From Leptolyngbya sp. PCC 7375 (lineage in GTDB: Bacteria; Cyanobacteriota; Cyanobacteriia; Phormidesmidales; Phormidesmidaceae), in assembly GCF_000316115.1 (NCBI RefSeq), contig NZ_JH993797.1, forward strand, positions 6,731,961 to 6,795,960: a stretch of DNA of 64,000 nucleotides, read 5' to 3'. This document shows positions 1 through 9,460 of the stretch, one piece after another. The notes beneath the pieces are model-generated. The model did not search any database and had not been told where the DNA came from. It saw only the letters and a program-made list of their open reading frames with translations. Numbering within the stretch: the stretch's first letter is position 1; each line of letters opens with the position of its first letter. A program made the translations under genes and the position numbers.

Positions 1-1649
1 TCAGATAAAGGAGAGAGGAATCGTTGGCACACGCCATTAATCTCCATGATGGTTAGAGTAATCCCCCGAAAGGCCCGTAGTAGCAGCTCAGCAGTGGGTT
101 GGACGGTTGCCCGTTTTGGATTACCCGCATAAAGACCCGACAGTTTTTGCGAGTCTAGCTCAAGCGCACAGCGCACTGAAAATTCAAGCAAGCAAAGGAT
201 GCGCAATCCCAGACTTAATAGCCGAATCAAGCCCTTGACTCGTTCATCCGTAGTCAAATATATCGGTGTCAACCCGAGCGATTTTCCTTTGTAACGCCCA
301 AAGCATCGCTCAATGAGATACTCGTTGCGGTACCCATAGACGGCTTCGGGCACTGTCAAATTAAGGTCATTACTAGCATAGACTCGCCACCCGAGTAATT
401 GTAGTGCGTGCTGATAGGCCTCTGGGTTGAGGCGAGTAGTTACGGTTACGGTGGTTACGGTGAGCGTTCGAGCCGGTTTATCTTTATAAGCCCGTTTTTG
501 TATCGTCTGGGTGGTCGTTTCATAGTCCACCTGCACGAGTTGAGTGACCTTGTAGCGTTTGAGAATCTGCTGGACAGCGTCGACGGTTTCATCCACCGAT
601 AATCGTTTACGTCCTCGACCGGTGACATTAAGTTCGGCAATGGAGTCTGTAGCTTTCTCAATGCGCTTATCCAGGCTTTTTCGTTGCCGGTCACCCTGCT
701 TAAAGGAATGCACCACCAACCAGTTTTCTTTCCAGGTGAACGCCTCTACCCCGTCACCGAGAGATTGCGTCATGGTCACGTCAAATCCCTCGGCAATCAC
801 CTCAGGGGGAGCGGATGGCTCCTCTGACGCCGGTTCATTACCCTTAATCTGAGATTCCACTTGGCGTAGGGATTCCTCCCCACGCCACATAGGCGCTAGC
901 AACTCACCTAAATCCGCCTGCGATACCTGCACAGCAGGCAACGGACACAAGTAGTGATTGTCGCTCTGGGCAATGTACCCTCGGGTTTCTAACGCTGACA
1001 TCTTACTATCGCCCACATACAGCAACCCTGACGACTGCACACTCGCTTGAACTTTCTCGATCTCAGGAATATACAATGGGTCATCGCCTCGATTACCACT
1101 GACCACGGTGGTGCTCACAGGCAGCCCTAACGGGTCTAATGCCGCTTGAGATATCTTCACTTGAGGTAAATCGGGACGATAGTCTTTGCTATGTCCAAAT
1201 TGGAATAATCCTTCTGCCTCGACCTCCCTGTGCCCATAGGCTGTCGTGGTATCTAGTCGGATACACTCCCTGCTTAAGCGATAGACCCGCAGGGTATGAC
1301 GACTCAAAGCCCCTTCAAAGCTATCCCACTGCTCATCGTTACTGAATTGGTCGAGCACCGTTTCTAAGTGATCATCACTGAAATCAAGGCTCCTCACCGC
1401 CGGGTCTAGGCCGACCTTGAATGTCTCTTTGAGCCCATCAATCCAATCCTCTACCTGATTGAGTCGATGATCTCCTTGTGAAAGAATATACGCTAACCAG
1501 CCCACCACTACCTTGCCTAAACTGATCCCTTTCCAGTTGCCATGGCTCTTGAAGTACTCATCAACAAGGTCACTCAGATTGAGTTTCTGCATCTGATTCA
1601 GGAGTAGGGGGATATCATCGACTCGCTCGTTCGCAATTAGCTGGGCCAT
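1..1649 (-). CDS. IS1634-family transposase, 3' end cut by window edge
   Basis: The minus frame from the ATG at 1649 gives a transposase that I checked directly over its first ~180 codons and its last ~40 and found open; the middle was not read codon by codon. The N-terminal part carries QFGHSKDYRPDLPQVK, the first-aspartate region typical of IS1634 (IS4-superfamily DDE) transposases. The last visible part, PKRATVQPTAELLLRAF, resembles the family's C-terminus, so only a few codons are probably missing. It would act on the ends of its own IS, of which only the transposase-start side lies here. No passenger gene is visible. Confidence 0.8.
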   Translation of the reverse strand, partial: MAQLIANERVDDIPLLLNQMQKLNLSDLVDEYFKSHGNWKGISLGKVVVGWLAYILSQGDHRLNQVEDWIDGLKETFKVGLDPAVRSLDFSDDHLETVLDQFSNDEQWDSFEGALSRHTLRVYRLSRECIRLDTTTAYGHREVEAEGLFQFGHSKDYRPDLPQVKISQAALDPLGLPVSTTVVSGNRGDDPLYIPEIEKVQASVQSSGLLYVGDSKMSALETRGYIAQSDNHYLCPLPAVQVSQADLGELLAPMWRGEESLRQVESQIKGNEPASEEPSAPPEVIAEGFDVTMTQSLGDGVEAFTWKENWLVVHSFKQGDRQRKSLDKRIEKATDSIAELNVTGRGRKRLSVDETVDAVQQILKRYKVTQLVQVDYETTTQTIQKRAYKDKPARTLTVTTVTVTTRLNPEAYQHALQLLGWRVYASNDLNLTVPEAVYGYRNEYLIERCFGRYKGKSLGLTPIYLTTDERVKGLIRLLSLGLRILCLLEFSVRCALELDSQKLSGLYAGNPKRATVQPTAELLLRAFRGITLTIMEINGVCQRFLSPLS

Positions 1650-1802
1650 GGAGGGGCTACCCGTGGAAGGGGACTACTGTTTTTCTAATTCTCTGTTCTT
1701 ATAAGCTATTTCAGCGAAACGTAAGAATAGAGTTAGATGCTGCTATTGGTAGCTACAATATGATCTTTTACACACTGGCGGGCACATGCGTAAGCATTAA
1801 CT

Positions 1803-2486
1803 TTAAGCTGGGGAATCTAACACAATCAGACATCCTTCTACAGTCAGATAAGCTGTCCGACCTTTACTGATAGTAACCTCATGCCCTCCAGTAAATGCAC
1901 CAAAAGAGGGTAGCGTTAGCCGTTGGAACTGATGCTCATGGTAAAAGCAGGGCAGCCGCAGACTATCGGTAGTAGATTTTAATTGCACAACCGGGTGTGT
2001 ATGGCCACAGATATTCAGGTAGCCTTTGGGTAGGTGATCCAGGCTAACGGGTTCATGGCTGAGCAATAGCTTGCCTAGAGAAACTGAATGAGGGCTACAG
2101 TTCATATTAAAAGCAGACCTCAACGCTACTCGGTCATGATTACCAACAATTAGGGTGACTTTAGCATCCACCTCTTCCAGGAATGTAGACCAGGCAGTTT
2201 CTACTTCAGCCACCATGCCCTGACGAGAGTGGAAGAGATCTCCGAGTACAAAAATTTGTTCAGGGCAGACTTTGTTACAGTGCGATCTCAATCGCTTCAA
2301 TGTTTCGCCATTTACCTGCTGCGCCACTGGAATTCCGGCCATTTGAAACGTTTCTGCCTTACCCAAATGCACATCCGATAGTAGCAAAGTATGATATTTA
2401 GGCACATACAAAGCCCGTTCCAACAATACTAGTGTCTCTCCCTGTAATAGATCTACCTGGTGCCCGATTTTCATGTCATTTGACAT
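1803..2486 (-). CDS. pdeM: Ligase-associated metallophosphoesterase PdeM
   Basis: A 227-residue calcineurin-type phosphoesterase with the metal-binding motifs in order: DVHLGK (about 38-43), GDLF (82-85), GNHD (115-118) and GHTH (161-164). Length and motif spacing fit PdeM, the nuclease usually encoded beside an Lhr-like DEXH helicase and an ATP-dependent DNA ligase in a DNA-damage module. The partner helicase is present here but destroyed by insertions (3615-15608). A small plus-strand gene separates the two. No ligase gene is seen. The pdeM reading frame itself is intact, so an orphan enzyme may persist. The start at 2486 gives the usual short lead-in before the first motif. Confidence 0.85.
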   Translation of the reverse strand: MSNDMKIGHQVDLLQGETLVLLERALYVPKYHTLLLSDVHLGKAETFQMAGIPVAQQVNGETLKRLRSHCNKVCPEQIFVLGDLFHSRQGMVAEVETAWSTFLEEVDAKVTLIVGNHDRVALRSAFNMNCSPHSVSLGKLLLSHEPVSLDHLPKGYLNICGHTHPVVQLKSTTDSLRLPCFYHEHQFQRLTLPSFGAFTGGHEVTISKGRTAYLTVEGCLIVLDSPA

Positions 2487-3081
2487 ATCTAGTCAACCTA
2501 CTGAAGGCACCGCATAGTATTCTGATGCCAGCAACAGTATTAATCCTAAACTACTATAGGTAGATAGGATTAACAAAAATATTCGTCTGTGAAACCAGCA
2601 TTGATATAGTAGTTTCACTAATCTCAGGATAATTTAGTAAACTAAGCCACAAAAATCTGTTGAGTCAAGGTTCTACCCTTCTCATTGTTCCTTGCATGAA
2701 TGAGAAAAGAAGTCTTGAAAGATTGTTTTCTTATATTGATGATGTGTTTCAAACCATACTGGATCAAATCTTGGTCAATCAGCATATATCAACTAGAGGC
2801 TTCCCTGTATTTATTAGGAGAATCACGTAGTGATTCAACAAAAAATAAGAGGAATCACGTAAGCAATTTGTTGCAGATCTGGTTGTTTTTTCCCATCTCA
2901 ATGTTCAGCAAAACAGATATCTTATTTAGTGAACCAATGAATAAACTCAGGTTAGTGCATCTACGATTCTTCTAGTTTATGCTTAATCACAGCTATAAAG
3001 CTTTCTATATATCAGGTTGCTATCTATCAATAAATGTTTTCTCCCATCAATTTTCATTTACTAATCATCAAATACACTTAA
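2487..3081. other. AT-rich intergenic stretch, no convincing gene
   Basis: About 600 bases between the divergent pdeM and the plus-strand gene at 3082. It is strongly AT-rich with many stops. The only long open stretch (2700-2975, plus) has no recognisable features or good ribosome binding site. It presumably holds the promoters of both flanking genes, but I see no clear boxes. Confidence 0.5.
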
Positions 3082-3570
3082 ATGACAATGCAAAAGCATG
3101 CTCTAATGCAACGAATTATAGAGCAGTTGTTACCAGAAGAACGATGCTTATTTAGCGAATATCAGATTGAAGCCCTTCATCGATCTGCTCTATCTTTACC
3201 TAAAAGAAATCATGCCATCAATGTACGTTTGTCAATTCCTTTTCCTGGAAAAGGAATTTATCTTGTTCTTTTTGCAGGTAAAGAACTCCGTTCAAAAAAA
3301 CGTCTGCTTGCTGACAGAGACTTTCAGGTACTTCCTAGAGTTGTTCTTCTTCTTATTTCACTTCTCGGTTGTGCAACTATCTTTGGTCTAGCTTACAGTC
3401 AACGCATATTAGCTAATAATCAACGTAATGCATCTAGTCTGAATAAATCATCAGACGTAATCCATCCTACCGTCGTACCTTTCAAATATGATCAAGAACA
3501 ATGTGAGACAAGCTTTCGTGAGTGGAGGGATGGTGAATGCATTGATTACGAGCATGACCATACTTTCTAG
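3082..3570 (+). CDS. Small single-pass membrane protein, unknown function
   Basis: A 162-residue protein with a soluble N-terminus (about 1-90), one hydrophobic segment (VVLLLISLLGCATIFGLAY, about 97-115), and a polar tail containing two cysteines. I do not recognise a named domain; the architecture resembles small hypothetical membrane proteins of cyanobacteria. It lies between pdeM and the broken helicase on the opposite strand. Base composition is AT-rich like its upstream region. The ATG at 3082 is the first in frame; an internal methionine at residue 9 is an alternative start. Confidence 0.6.
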   Translation: MTMQKHALMQRIIEQLLPEERCLFSEYQIEALHRSALSLPKRNHAINVRLSIPFPGKGIYLVLFAGKELRSKKRLLADRDFQVLPRVVLLLISLLGCATIFGLAYSQRILANNQRNASSLNKSSDVIHPTVVPFKYDQEQCETSFREWRDGECIDYEHDHTF

Positions 3571-3614
3571 GTTCAAGTCCAACGCTTATCTACTAAACTA
3601 CATACTCAAAATAG

Positions 3615-4206
3615 TTATTTATTAGCAAGTTGATCTTTCAAACGTTCTATACGCTCAAGCAAACTCTCATTAGATAGGCGTGCGCTAAGACGCTCTACTA
3701 ACAAAGGAAATGCTAAGGGTGAAGGTCGTTGTGTAGTTTTCCAAACCACCTTAAACTTCTGTAGCCTTGCCAAAGCTATACTCAGACGTTCTAGCTCTAG
3801 TTGTTGTTCTAGGACTTCTCTCTCTGCCTGGAGTAGCAGTAGGTTATCTGCCTCGTATTTAGAAAAAACCTCGTAAATTAAGGAGGCACTGACTTGGAGT
3901 TGGCTACCGGTTTTACGAGATGATGGATATCCTTGAAAGATCAGATTAGACACCTGAGCAATACTGCGAAAGCGTCGCTGGGTCAGCTCTGAAATGTTGA
4001 GACTGGCTCGAATGTCTTTAACAATATTATTTAAGTTAAAGAAATGAGCCTGGTGGTTTTGGAAGATAGACTCAAAAGAATATCCTTTGGGAGCTAATAT
4101 TTCAAAACCGTAATCATTGGCAGAGACAGTGAATGTCGCTTTTTTATATTGAGCAAAACGATAGGTCCACAGAAATCCTAAGCCCTCATGGGCAAATCTT
4201 CCCTCA
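3615..4206 (-). pseudogene. Ligase-associated DEXH helicase, C-terminal fragment
   Basis: Third piece of the split helicase. The minus frame runs from GRFAHEGLGFLWTYRFAQ to the stop at 3615 and matches the C-terminal part of Lhr-like ligase-associated helicases. It joins the middle fragment once the IS21-type insertion (4207-9882) and one copy of the CCTCA target duplication (4202-4206) are removed. An ATG inside the IS end (about 4280) creates a longer artificial frame, which is not a natural start. The fragment lacks all helicase motifs and cannot function alone. Confidence 0.85.
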
Positions 4207-4263
4207 TGTGGCTTCCGGAAATTATGGCCGCGAAACGAGGGGGTAATTCCGGAAATTATGGCC
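4207..4263. repeat. Left terminal repeats of the IS21-type element
   Basis: Two copies of the terminal repeat unit (4213-4229 and 4246-4263), both reading TTCCGGAAATTATGGCC on the plus strand. That is inverted relative to the six copies near 9461-9877. Such arrays are transposase-binding sites in IS21 elements. Confidence 0.8.
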
Positions 4264-4296
4264 ATTCTCTCATTGAACAAACAGTGGTGTTTTGTG

Positions 4297-5097
4297 TCAA
4301 GTGCTGAGAGATTTTTTCCCAGATTTTTCAGCTACCGTTTCTGTGGATTGTTCAGTTGAGTTGAGAGCTAAGTCGAGCTTTCGACCTTTGAGCCGAAACG
4401 ACGGCCCCGTCAGCTTTAGATACTCACCATGATGCAAGGTGCGGTCAATGATGGCACGGGCGAGTTCCTCATCATGAAGCACACGGCCCCACTGATTGAG
4501 CGGTTTGTTGGTGGTCAACAAAATGGGTTTGCCCTTGAGATAGCGCTGGTCCACGACTTGAAACAGAACATCAGCAGCCCCCGGCCCGTAGCCGAGATAG
4601 CCCATTTCATCAATCACCAGGACATGAGGCCTGAGATAGGGTTGGAGAGCAACGTTACGCTCAGGAGCAACACAGAGGTCATTGATTAAGGCTGCAGCAG
4701 TGGTAAAACGAGCAGTAAAGCCGTTTTGGATGGCTTTATAGGCAATGGCAATACATAAATGGGTTTTTCCAGTACCAGGCGGCCCTTCAAGAATTAAGGA
4801 ACGATGGTCACTGACGAGTTCGGGACCGAGAAATCGTCCTAACATTTGTCGTTTGAGATTACTTCTGAAGGTGAAGTCAAAGGTGTCAATGGTGGCTTCA
4901 AAGGGGAACTTAGCTTTAGTAATAAAGGTTTGGGTGCGGCGCTCACTGCGGTGGGCCACCTCTTCGGATAAGAGCCGCTCAAGTAACTGCTGATAGGACC
5001 AGGCCTCCCGTTCAGCGATGGGAATCAGCTCGGGTAAGACACGTTGAATGGTACTCAAGCCAAGGGACTTGAGCATGGGGTCTAAACTCAGGGTCAT
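4297..5097 (-). CDS. istB: IS21 helper ATPase IstB
   Basis: A 266-residue AAA+ ATPase of the IS21 IstB/DnaC-like family. Walker A is EGPPGTGKTH (about residue 104), and Walker B is in the VLVIDEMGYLGYG stretch. IstB assists target selection by the IstA transposase. It starts 9 bases after the upstream istA stop, as usual for translationally coupled istAB. The stop is about 30 bases from the outer left end of the insertion. The frame looks intact, so it may still act in trans. Confidence 0.9.
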   Translation of the reverse strand: MTLSLDPMLKSLGLSTIQRVLPELIPIAEREAWSYQQLLERLLSEEVAHRSERRTQTFITKAKFPFEATIDTFDFTFRSNLKRQMLGRFLGPELVSDHRSLILEGPPGTGKTHLCIAIAYKAIQNGFTARFTTAAALINDLCVAPERNVALQPYLRPHVLVIDEMGYLGYGPGAADVLFQVVDQRYLKGKPILLTTNKPLNQWGRVLHDEELARAIIDRTLHHGEYLKLTGPSFRLKGRKLDLALNSTEQSTETVAEKSGKKSLST

Positions 5098-5106
5098 CGG
5101 ATCGAT

Positions 5107-6552
5107 CTAGGTGAACAAAATAGGCAAGGGTGGCGGTGTCAGTCCCTCGGGAGTGGCGTTAACAATCGCCTGGACATATTCACTGCCAAAGCAGCGTTCT
5201 TCAGTGGCTAAGGCAATTGCCGCGAGGAAGTCGGCTCGGCCAATGTGTTGATAAAGGTCATAGAGGGTCTCGACATCGGGTTGCCAAGTTTGAGGACGCC
5301 GATGCACCAGTTCAGTCAAATAGGGTTCCACCAACGGGTCGAGGTCCAACAGAATTTGGCGCTGAGCAAAGGGTTTACCACGCTTAAAGATAAACAGTTG
5401 TTGGGCATGCTCATGTAAAACACTGGACTTGCCATTCGCGGGTGTCCGAGGATGGTCACCCAGGTGACGCTCTGCCAAATAGATCGACACCTGAGTCTGT
5501 TGGAGATGTAGGGTCACCGTCTGGCCGATGGCGTCAGCTGGCACCGAATATTCCATGCCTCGATAGTGCGCCCGAGCCGTGGGACGAACCACCACACTGA
5601 CTTTGAAGGCATAGGTTTCAGCCTTATGGGCACAGGGCTTGAGCGATTCTTTCAGCAGGCGGACTTGGGGAATCTCGCCAGTCGCATCACATTTGCGTTC
5701 TCGATTGACGTAGGTGACCCATGCTTGCATCTGCTCGATGAGATCATCACGGTCCTTAAACTGTCGCCCACAAAAGAAGTTGCCCTTGACAAAACCCACT
5801 AGATTTTCCACCGACCCTTTTTGCTGAGGGCGATAGGGCCAACAGGCCAGGGGAATTAATCCACAGTCGATACACACTTGGGCAAAGCGGTCGGTCCAAT
5901 GCACTTTAACAGTGCCATCAGCCAGTACTTCTCGTGACTTCACCGCACTACTCATGTTATCGAATACCCCCATCAGCGGAACGCCGCCAAAGGTCTCAAA
6001 TGCTTTGAGTAAACACCGCACCACTGTTTCTTGTTGTTCGTTGGCCACCACCTGCACATCCACATACCGTGAGTACTTCAGGCGCGAGGCAAAGAATTTC
6101 ACCACCTCAATGCGACCATCGGCATACTGCACCCGGCGTTGGCCAAAATCATGTTGGGTAAATTCACCCGGCAGTCCTTCGAATCGCACTATCGGCACCA
6201 CGGATTTGGCGGGACGCAATTGTTTGACTAGCTCATAGACCGCTGTTTTACCCCCTTTATAGCCTTGCTGACGTAGACGGGCTAAGACTTCTCGGCTTTT
6301 CATCGGACCATCGGCTGGGTCACGGGCTTCACTCAACCACTCACGAATGGTCTCGCTATAGTGGACCACCTCGCTGGGACGACCCGCTCCTTTTCGCTGA
6401 CCTGACGGCGGTTCCTCTACGCAGGTGATCTCGGGTTCTTGCACTATCCGGCGGATACTACGTTCACTCACACCCGTAAGGTCGTGGATTTTTTCCGGGG
6501 GTACATTGGCATTTCTGAGTTGCTGAACCATATAACGGATGTTAGATGTCAA
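5107..6552 (-). CDS. istA: IS21 transposase IstA
   Basis: A 481-residue IstA with an N-terminal helix-turn-helix (VSERSIRRIV, about 28-37) and a DDE integrase core: GEFTQHDFGQ for the first aspartate, GVFDNMSSAV for the second and QKGSVENLVGFVKG for the glutamate. It catalyses strand transfer of the IS with IstB. The frame is full length with no visible defect. Upstream (6553-6894) there is no clean IS end, only short repeats, consistent with a second IS21 abutting or inserted there. Confidence 0.9.
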   Translation of the reverse strand: MTSNIRYMVQQLRNANVPPEKIHDLTGVSERSIRRIVQEPEITCVEEPPSGQRKGAGRPSEVVHYSETIREWLSEARDPADGPMKSREVLARLRQQGYKGGKTAVYELVKQLRPAKSVVPIVRFEGLPGEFTQHDFGQRRVQYADGRIEVVKFFASRLKYSRYVDVQVVANEQQETVVRCLLKAFETFGGVPLMGVFDNMSSAVKSREVLADGTVKVHWTDRFAQVCIDCGLIPLACWPYRPQQKGSVENLVGFVKGNFFCGRQFKDRDDLIEQMQAWVTYVNRERKCDATGEIPQVRLLKESLKPCAHKAETYAFKVSVVVRPTARAHYRGMEYSVPADAIGQTVTLHLQQTQVSIYLAERHLGDHPRTPANGKSSVLHEHAQQLFIFKRGKPFAQRQILLDLDPLVEPYLTELVHRRPQTWQPDVETLYDLYQHIGRADFLAAIALATEERCFGSEYVQAIVNATPEGLTPPPLPILFT

Positions 6553-6684
6553 GGGGGGTAGACGTGACGCGACAGTCGGGTTGGCGAGCTGACTGACACT
6601 TAATAGAGACTAACTGGTCTCATGCTGAGACTATCAAAGCAAACGACGGGTATCAATTTAAGCCGGGAAATCTTGGCTAGGACT

Positions 6685-6754
6685 GAAGTCGGAAGTCGGA
6701 AGTCGGAAGTCGGAAAGGGAGGGCATTCCGAACTCCGACTTCCGACTTCCGAAC
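6685..6754. repeat. Heptamer repeat cluster with inverted copies
   Basis: Four tandem copies of GAAGTCG (6685-6712), followed after 23 bases by two inverted copies (CGACTTC, 6736-6749) plus partial units. The two blocks can pair into a hairpin. Short tandem heptamers of this kind are common in filamentous and IS-rich cyanobacteria. It lies between the two IS21 transposase pairs. Confidence 0.85.
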
Positions 6755-6809
6755 TCTAGATTCCTGAGGAAATCGTCCCGCTTTATGTTGGTACCTCAAA
6801 CGACAGCTA

Positions 6810-6854
6810 GCGATCTAAATGACCAGGCGCGATCTAAATGACAGCGCCTGGTCA
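6810..6854. repeat. Direct and inverted repeats, probable inner IS21 end
   Basis: The 14-mer GCGATCTAAATGAC occurs twice (6810-6823 and 6829-6842). A perfect 11-bp inverted repeat (TGACCAGGCGC at 6820-6830, GCGCCTGGTCA at 6844-6854) overlaps them. Repeated sub-terminal 14-mers are the usual layout of an IS21 end, so this is a candidate end of the element carrying the istA/istB frame at 6895-9183. I did not find a matching opposite end. Confidence 0.6.
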
Positions 6855-6894
6855 CTGTCAAGCAATTAAAATCTCCAAGTATTTTGTGCGTCAA

Positions 6895-9183
6895 TTATCC
6901 CTGATTGCGAGCCGCCGCCTGCTGCTGCCGATAGCTGTCAGCCTTAATCTCAAAGATGACAGCATGATGCACCAGTCGGTCAACGGCAGCCACGGTCATC
7001 ATCGAATCGGGAAAGATGCTGTCCCACTTGCTGAATGGCTGATTAGCGGTGATCAGCAAACTCTTGCGTTCATAGCGGTGGGCAATGAGTTCGAAGAGTA
7101 CGGAGGTTTCGGCTTCAGACTTTTGCACGTAGCCCAAGTCGTCGAGGATGAGCAGGTCAAAACGGTCGAGCTTCTTTAGTCTAGACTGTAGCAACAGTTG
7201 TTGTTTATCCTGCTGAAGCTGTTGAACTAAGGCAAGTGCGCTGAAGAACTTGATGCGCCGACCCGCTTCTAGCATGGCTTGCGACAACCCAAGAGCCAAA
7301 TGAGTTTTCCCAACTCCGGACGCGCCGAAAAACAGGCAGTTGGTGGCGTTATCGAGCCAGGTATCGTCATCGGCCAATTGCATCAGAGGGGCCGGATTGA
7401 AGTTTGGGCAATGGTCAAACTCAAAGTTGGTCAAACTTTTTACGGCGGGCAGCTGAGCTTCCTTTTTGCGCGCTCTAGCCGCATTTGTGCTCGTCTGTCG
7501 GCCTCTTGTTGACATAAGCTGAGTAAAAACTGTGCATAAGACCATTGTTGCTGCAAAGCGCGGCTCTCTGTAGCTTCCCAGTGGGTAAGCATGTTGGTGA
7601 GCTTGAGCTGTTTGAGCAGACGGCTCAACTGTTGGTACGGGCTGGTTGTTTGTGGTGTTTGTGATGAGGTTGGCGTCCGTGTCGTTTGAGCCACTGAGGA
7701 GTTGGTCATAGCTATCGAGAGCGTGTTGTTGGGTTGCGATTGGCGGCAAGGTGGCTACCGCATCGGGCATAAACTGTTGCTGTAGATGCCTCAACGTCAG
7801 CTGGTTCTTGGATAGGGCTTCGGCAAGATAGCTGGCGACGGTTTGTTCTTTGTCATAGGTGGCGGCAATGTAGAGCGCTTCGACCATGAGTACAGCGGCT
7901 TGGTCGCGCTCAAACTGAGCTTTCATCTGCGCCCAAAGCTGGCGAAACTCAGCAGTCGGTAACAAATCTGACTGCCACTGACAGAAGAGGAAGGCTCTGG
8001 GCTTTTTCCTGAGTCCACCTATCACATGGCGATAGTCGATGCAGCGCCCCCGCCGTCGTCCTTTGCCAGCCACACGCATGCGGGACAGCTCAAACACCTG
8101 CTGCCGCGCAAAGTAGCCGACTAAACGGTCATGATAGAGATGAATTTCTATCTGTTGACCTATCAGTCGTGATGGCACGCTGTAGAGAATGCAGCGCACC
8201 TCTATCGTGCTGTGACAGCTGACTTTGGCACTGAGAATCTCGTAGTCGGCCACTCGGCGTTTCGGCAGCGGTTGTAGGACGGCTTTTTCTGCTTCATACT
8301 TGGCCTCGCACTGCCGATTGAGACCAGCAGCGGCGTCGTCTATCACCGCCTGGTACTCGGCAATACTGGCAAAGTCGCTGCTGCCGCGCAGGTAGATAGC
8401 CTGTTTGATACGGTTCTTCAGGTGGCCGTGCGGACTTTCTACAGATCCGTTCTCGTTTGCTTTGCCTTTGTTGTTTCTCGTTGGCACCATCCGGTAGTGC
8501 TCACACAGGTCATCGTAGAACCGCGTCAGCTCCTGGATACGATGCCCCCCTGAATTACGGTAGGCCGCGCTCAGGCTGTCCGTGCGATGTTCTTGTGGGG
8601 CACCGCCAGCCGCAGCTAGGGCGTTCTGCAACCCTTCGGATAGGGCAATGAAGCTTTCGCCCCCCTGAATAATCTGCGCGTACTGCCAACCGCTGTAGGC
8701 GAGCCGGTAATGATAAATCAAGTGCTCAAATGGCTTGCCGTTGAGGGTGATTTCCATCCCTTTCAGTTTGGTGAAGTCTGAGAGTCCCATGACGCCTGGT
8801 TCATGGCGCAGTACGAACATGACCTCCGGCGCCGGCCCGTGCAGCGCTTTCCACTGCTGCACTCTTCTCTGTAAGGTGCGTAGCACCTGTGGGTACTTGC
8901 CTGGATACTGCTCTTGCAGGTATTCAAACAGCGTCATTGGTTTCAGTCTCGGTTCCTGGCGTAGCATCGGTTCTAGCTCGCTGGCCCAGACGCCAGCTAA
9001 GGGATCTTGGCTCCGGGATGATGCAACGACAGCTCCTCGGTTAGCGCGGTGATGGCCTGCATCAATCCGTTGCCCTGTCCGCTCTGATATCTCGGCTATC
9101 GTCGACGATGCCGTCTGGGTCAACCCCAGCTTTCTCGCGTTCATATAGGCTCTCTTTTGGTATAAGTGAATGGCTTTCGGCAC
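6895..9183 (-). CDS. istA: IS21 transposase IstA read through into the IstB ATPase frame
   Basis: The single 762-residue frame begins as a long-type IstA (core motifs LSDFTKLKG, EHRTDSLSAAY and NENGSVESPHGHLK). From about residue 580 it enters the coding frame of IstB, including Walker A FFGASGVGKTH and LILDDLGYV. The region between is not a real fusion linker: it is the IstB N-terminus read in the wrong frame. IstB proper begins at 7709 in another frame and is lost at a run of five A (plus-strand T run 7463-7467). Either one base was deleted, or a -1 frameshift normally joins the parts. ATPase activity from this product is doubtful. Confidence 0.8.
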   Translation of the reverse strand: MPKAIHLYQKRAYMNARKLGLTQTASSTIAEISERTGQRIDAGHHRANRGAVVASSRSQDPLAGVWASELEPMLRQEPRLKPMTLFEYLQEQYPGKYPQVLRTLQRRVQQWKALHGPAPEVMFVLRHEPGVMGLSDFTKLKGMEITLNGKPFEHLIYHYRLAYSGWQYAQIIQGGESFIALSEGLQNALAAAGGAPQEHRTDSLSAAYRNSGGHRIQELTRFYDDLCEHYRMVPTRNNKGKANENGSVESPHGHLKNRIKQAIYLRGSSDFASIAEYQAVIDDAAAGLNRQCEAKYEAEKAVLQPLPKRRVADYEILSAKVSCHSTIEVRCILYSVPSRLIGQQIEIHLYHDRLVGYFARQQVFELSRMRVAGKGRRRGRCIDYRHVIGGLRKKPRAFLFCQWQSDLLPTAEFRQLWAQMKAQFERDQAAVLMVEALYIAATYDKEQTVASYLAEALSKNQLTLRHLQQQFMPDAVATLPPIATQQHALDSYDQLLSGSNDTDANLITNTTNNQPVPTVEPSAQTAQAHQHAYPLGSYREPRFAATMVLCTVFTQLMSTRGRQTSTNAARARKKEAQLPAVKSLTNFEFDHCPNFNPAPLMQLADDDTWLDNATNCLFFGASGVGKTHLALGLSQAMLEAGRRIKFFSALALVQQLQQDKQQLLLQSRLKKLDRFDLLILDDLGYVQKSEAETSVLFELIAHRYERKSLLITANQPFSKWDSIFPDSMMTVAAVDRLVHHAVIFEIKADSYRQQQAAARNQG
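7440..7709 (-). pseudogene. istB: IstB N-terminal part, in frame -1 to its C-terminus
   Basis: An 89-codon frame starting at the natural istB ATG. It reads through the conserved IstB N-terminal helices (QLSRLLKQLKLTNMLTHW, SYAQFLLSLCQQEADRRAQ) and then leaves the family at RAKRKLSCPP. Adding one A to the A5 run restores RAKKEAQLPAVKS, which continues in the frame ending at 6895. This shows istB is split by a single-base event or depends on frameshifting. Confidence 0.75.
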
Positions 9184-9460
9184 AGGTCATCGCTCTCTTT
9201 CGCAGGAGATCTACCTGTGCCTTTTTCTTCGACTGGTGACAACCCAGCTAAGCTAACGCTTGCGCCGATAACCTTGTCTCACGCTCTTTGGGCGAAACCC
9301 GACAACCGCCTTGGCGTCACCTGCCTACCTTCACTGTCGCGCAACAAACGGACCTGATTACTAAACATCGACATTGGGGCGGATGCCTGAGGTGCCAACA
9401 CGGCACTATATAAGCAAGCACCCCCTGTTTCACTGAAGCCTGTATGACCGGCATCACCCT
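9184..9460. other. Upstream region of the second istA, no gene seen
   Basis: A noncoding stretch between istA (start 9183) and the terminal repeat array. It has a 7-bp inverted repeat, CACAGGT/ACCTGTG, around 9181-9219, which could form a hairpin just before the gene. No other gene-like frame with supporting signals is present. Confidence 0.5.

Noticed and set aside
408..1345. Plus-strand frames inside the first transposase
   Set aside because: They lie antisense to the minus-strand IS1634-type frame, which has recognisable family motifs; the plus frames have none.
2700..2975. A 91-codon plus-strand frame in the intergenic region
   Set aside because: AT-rich, no ribosome-binding site, and composition explained by lack of stops; no recognisable protein features.
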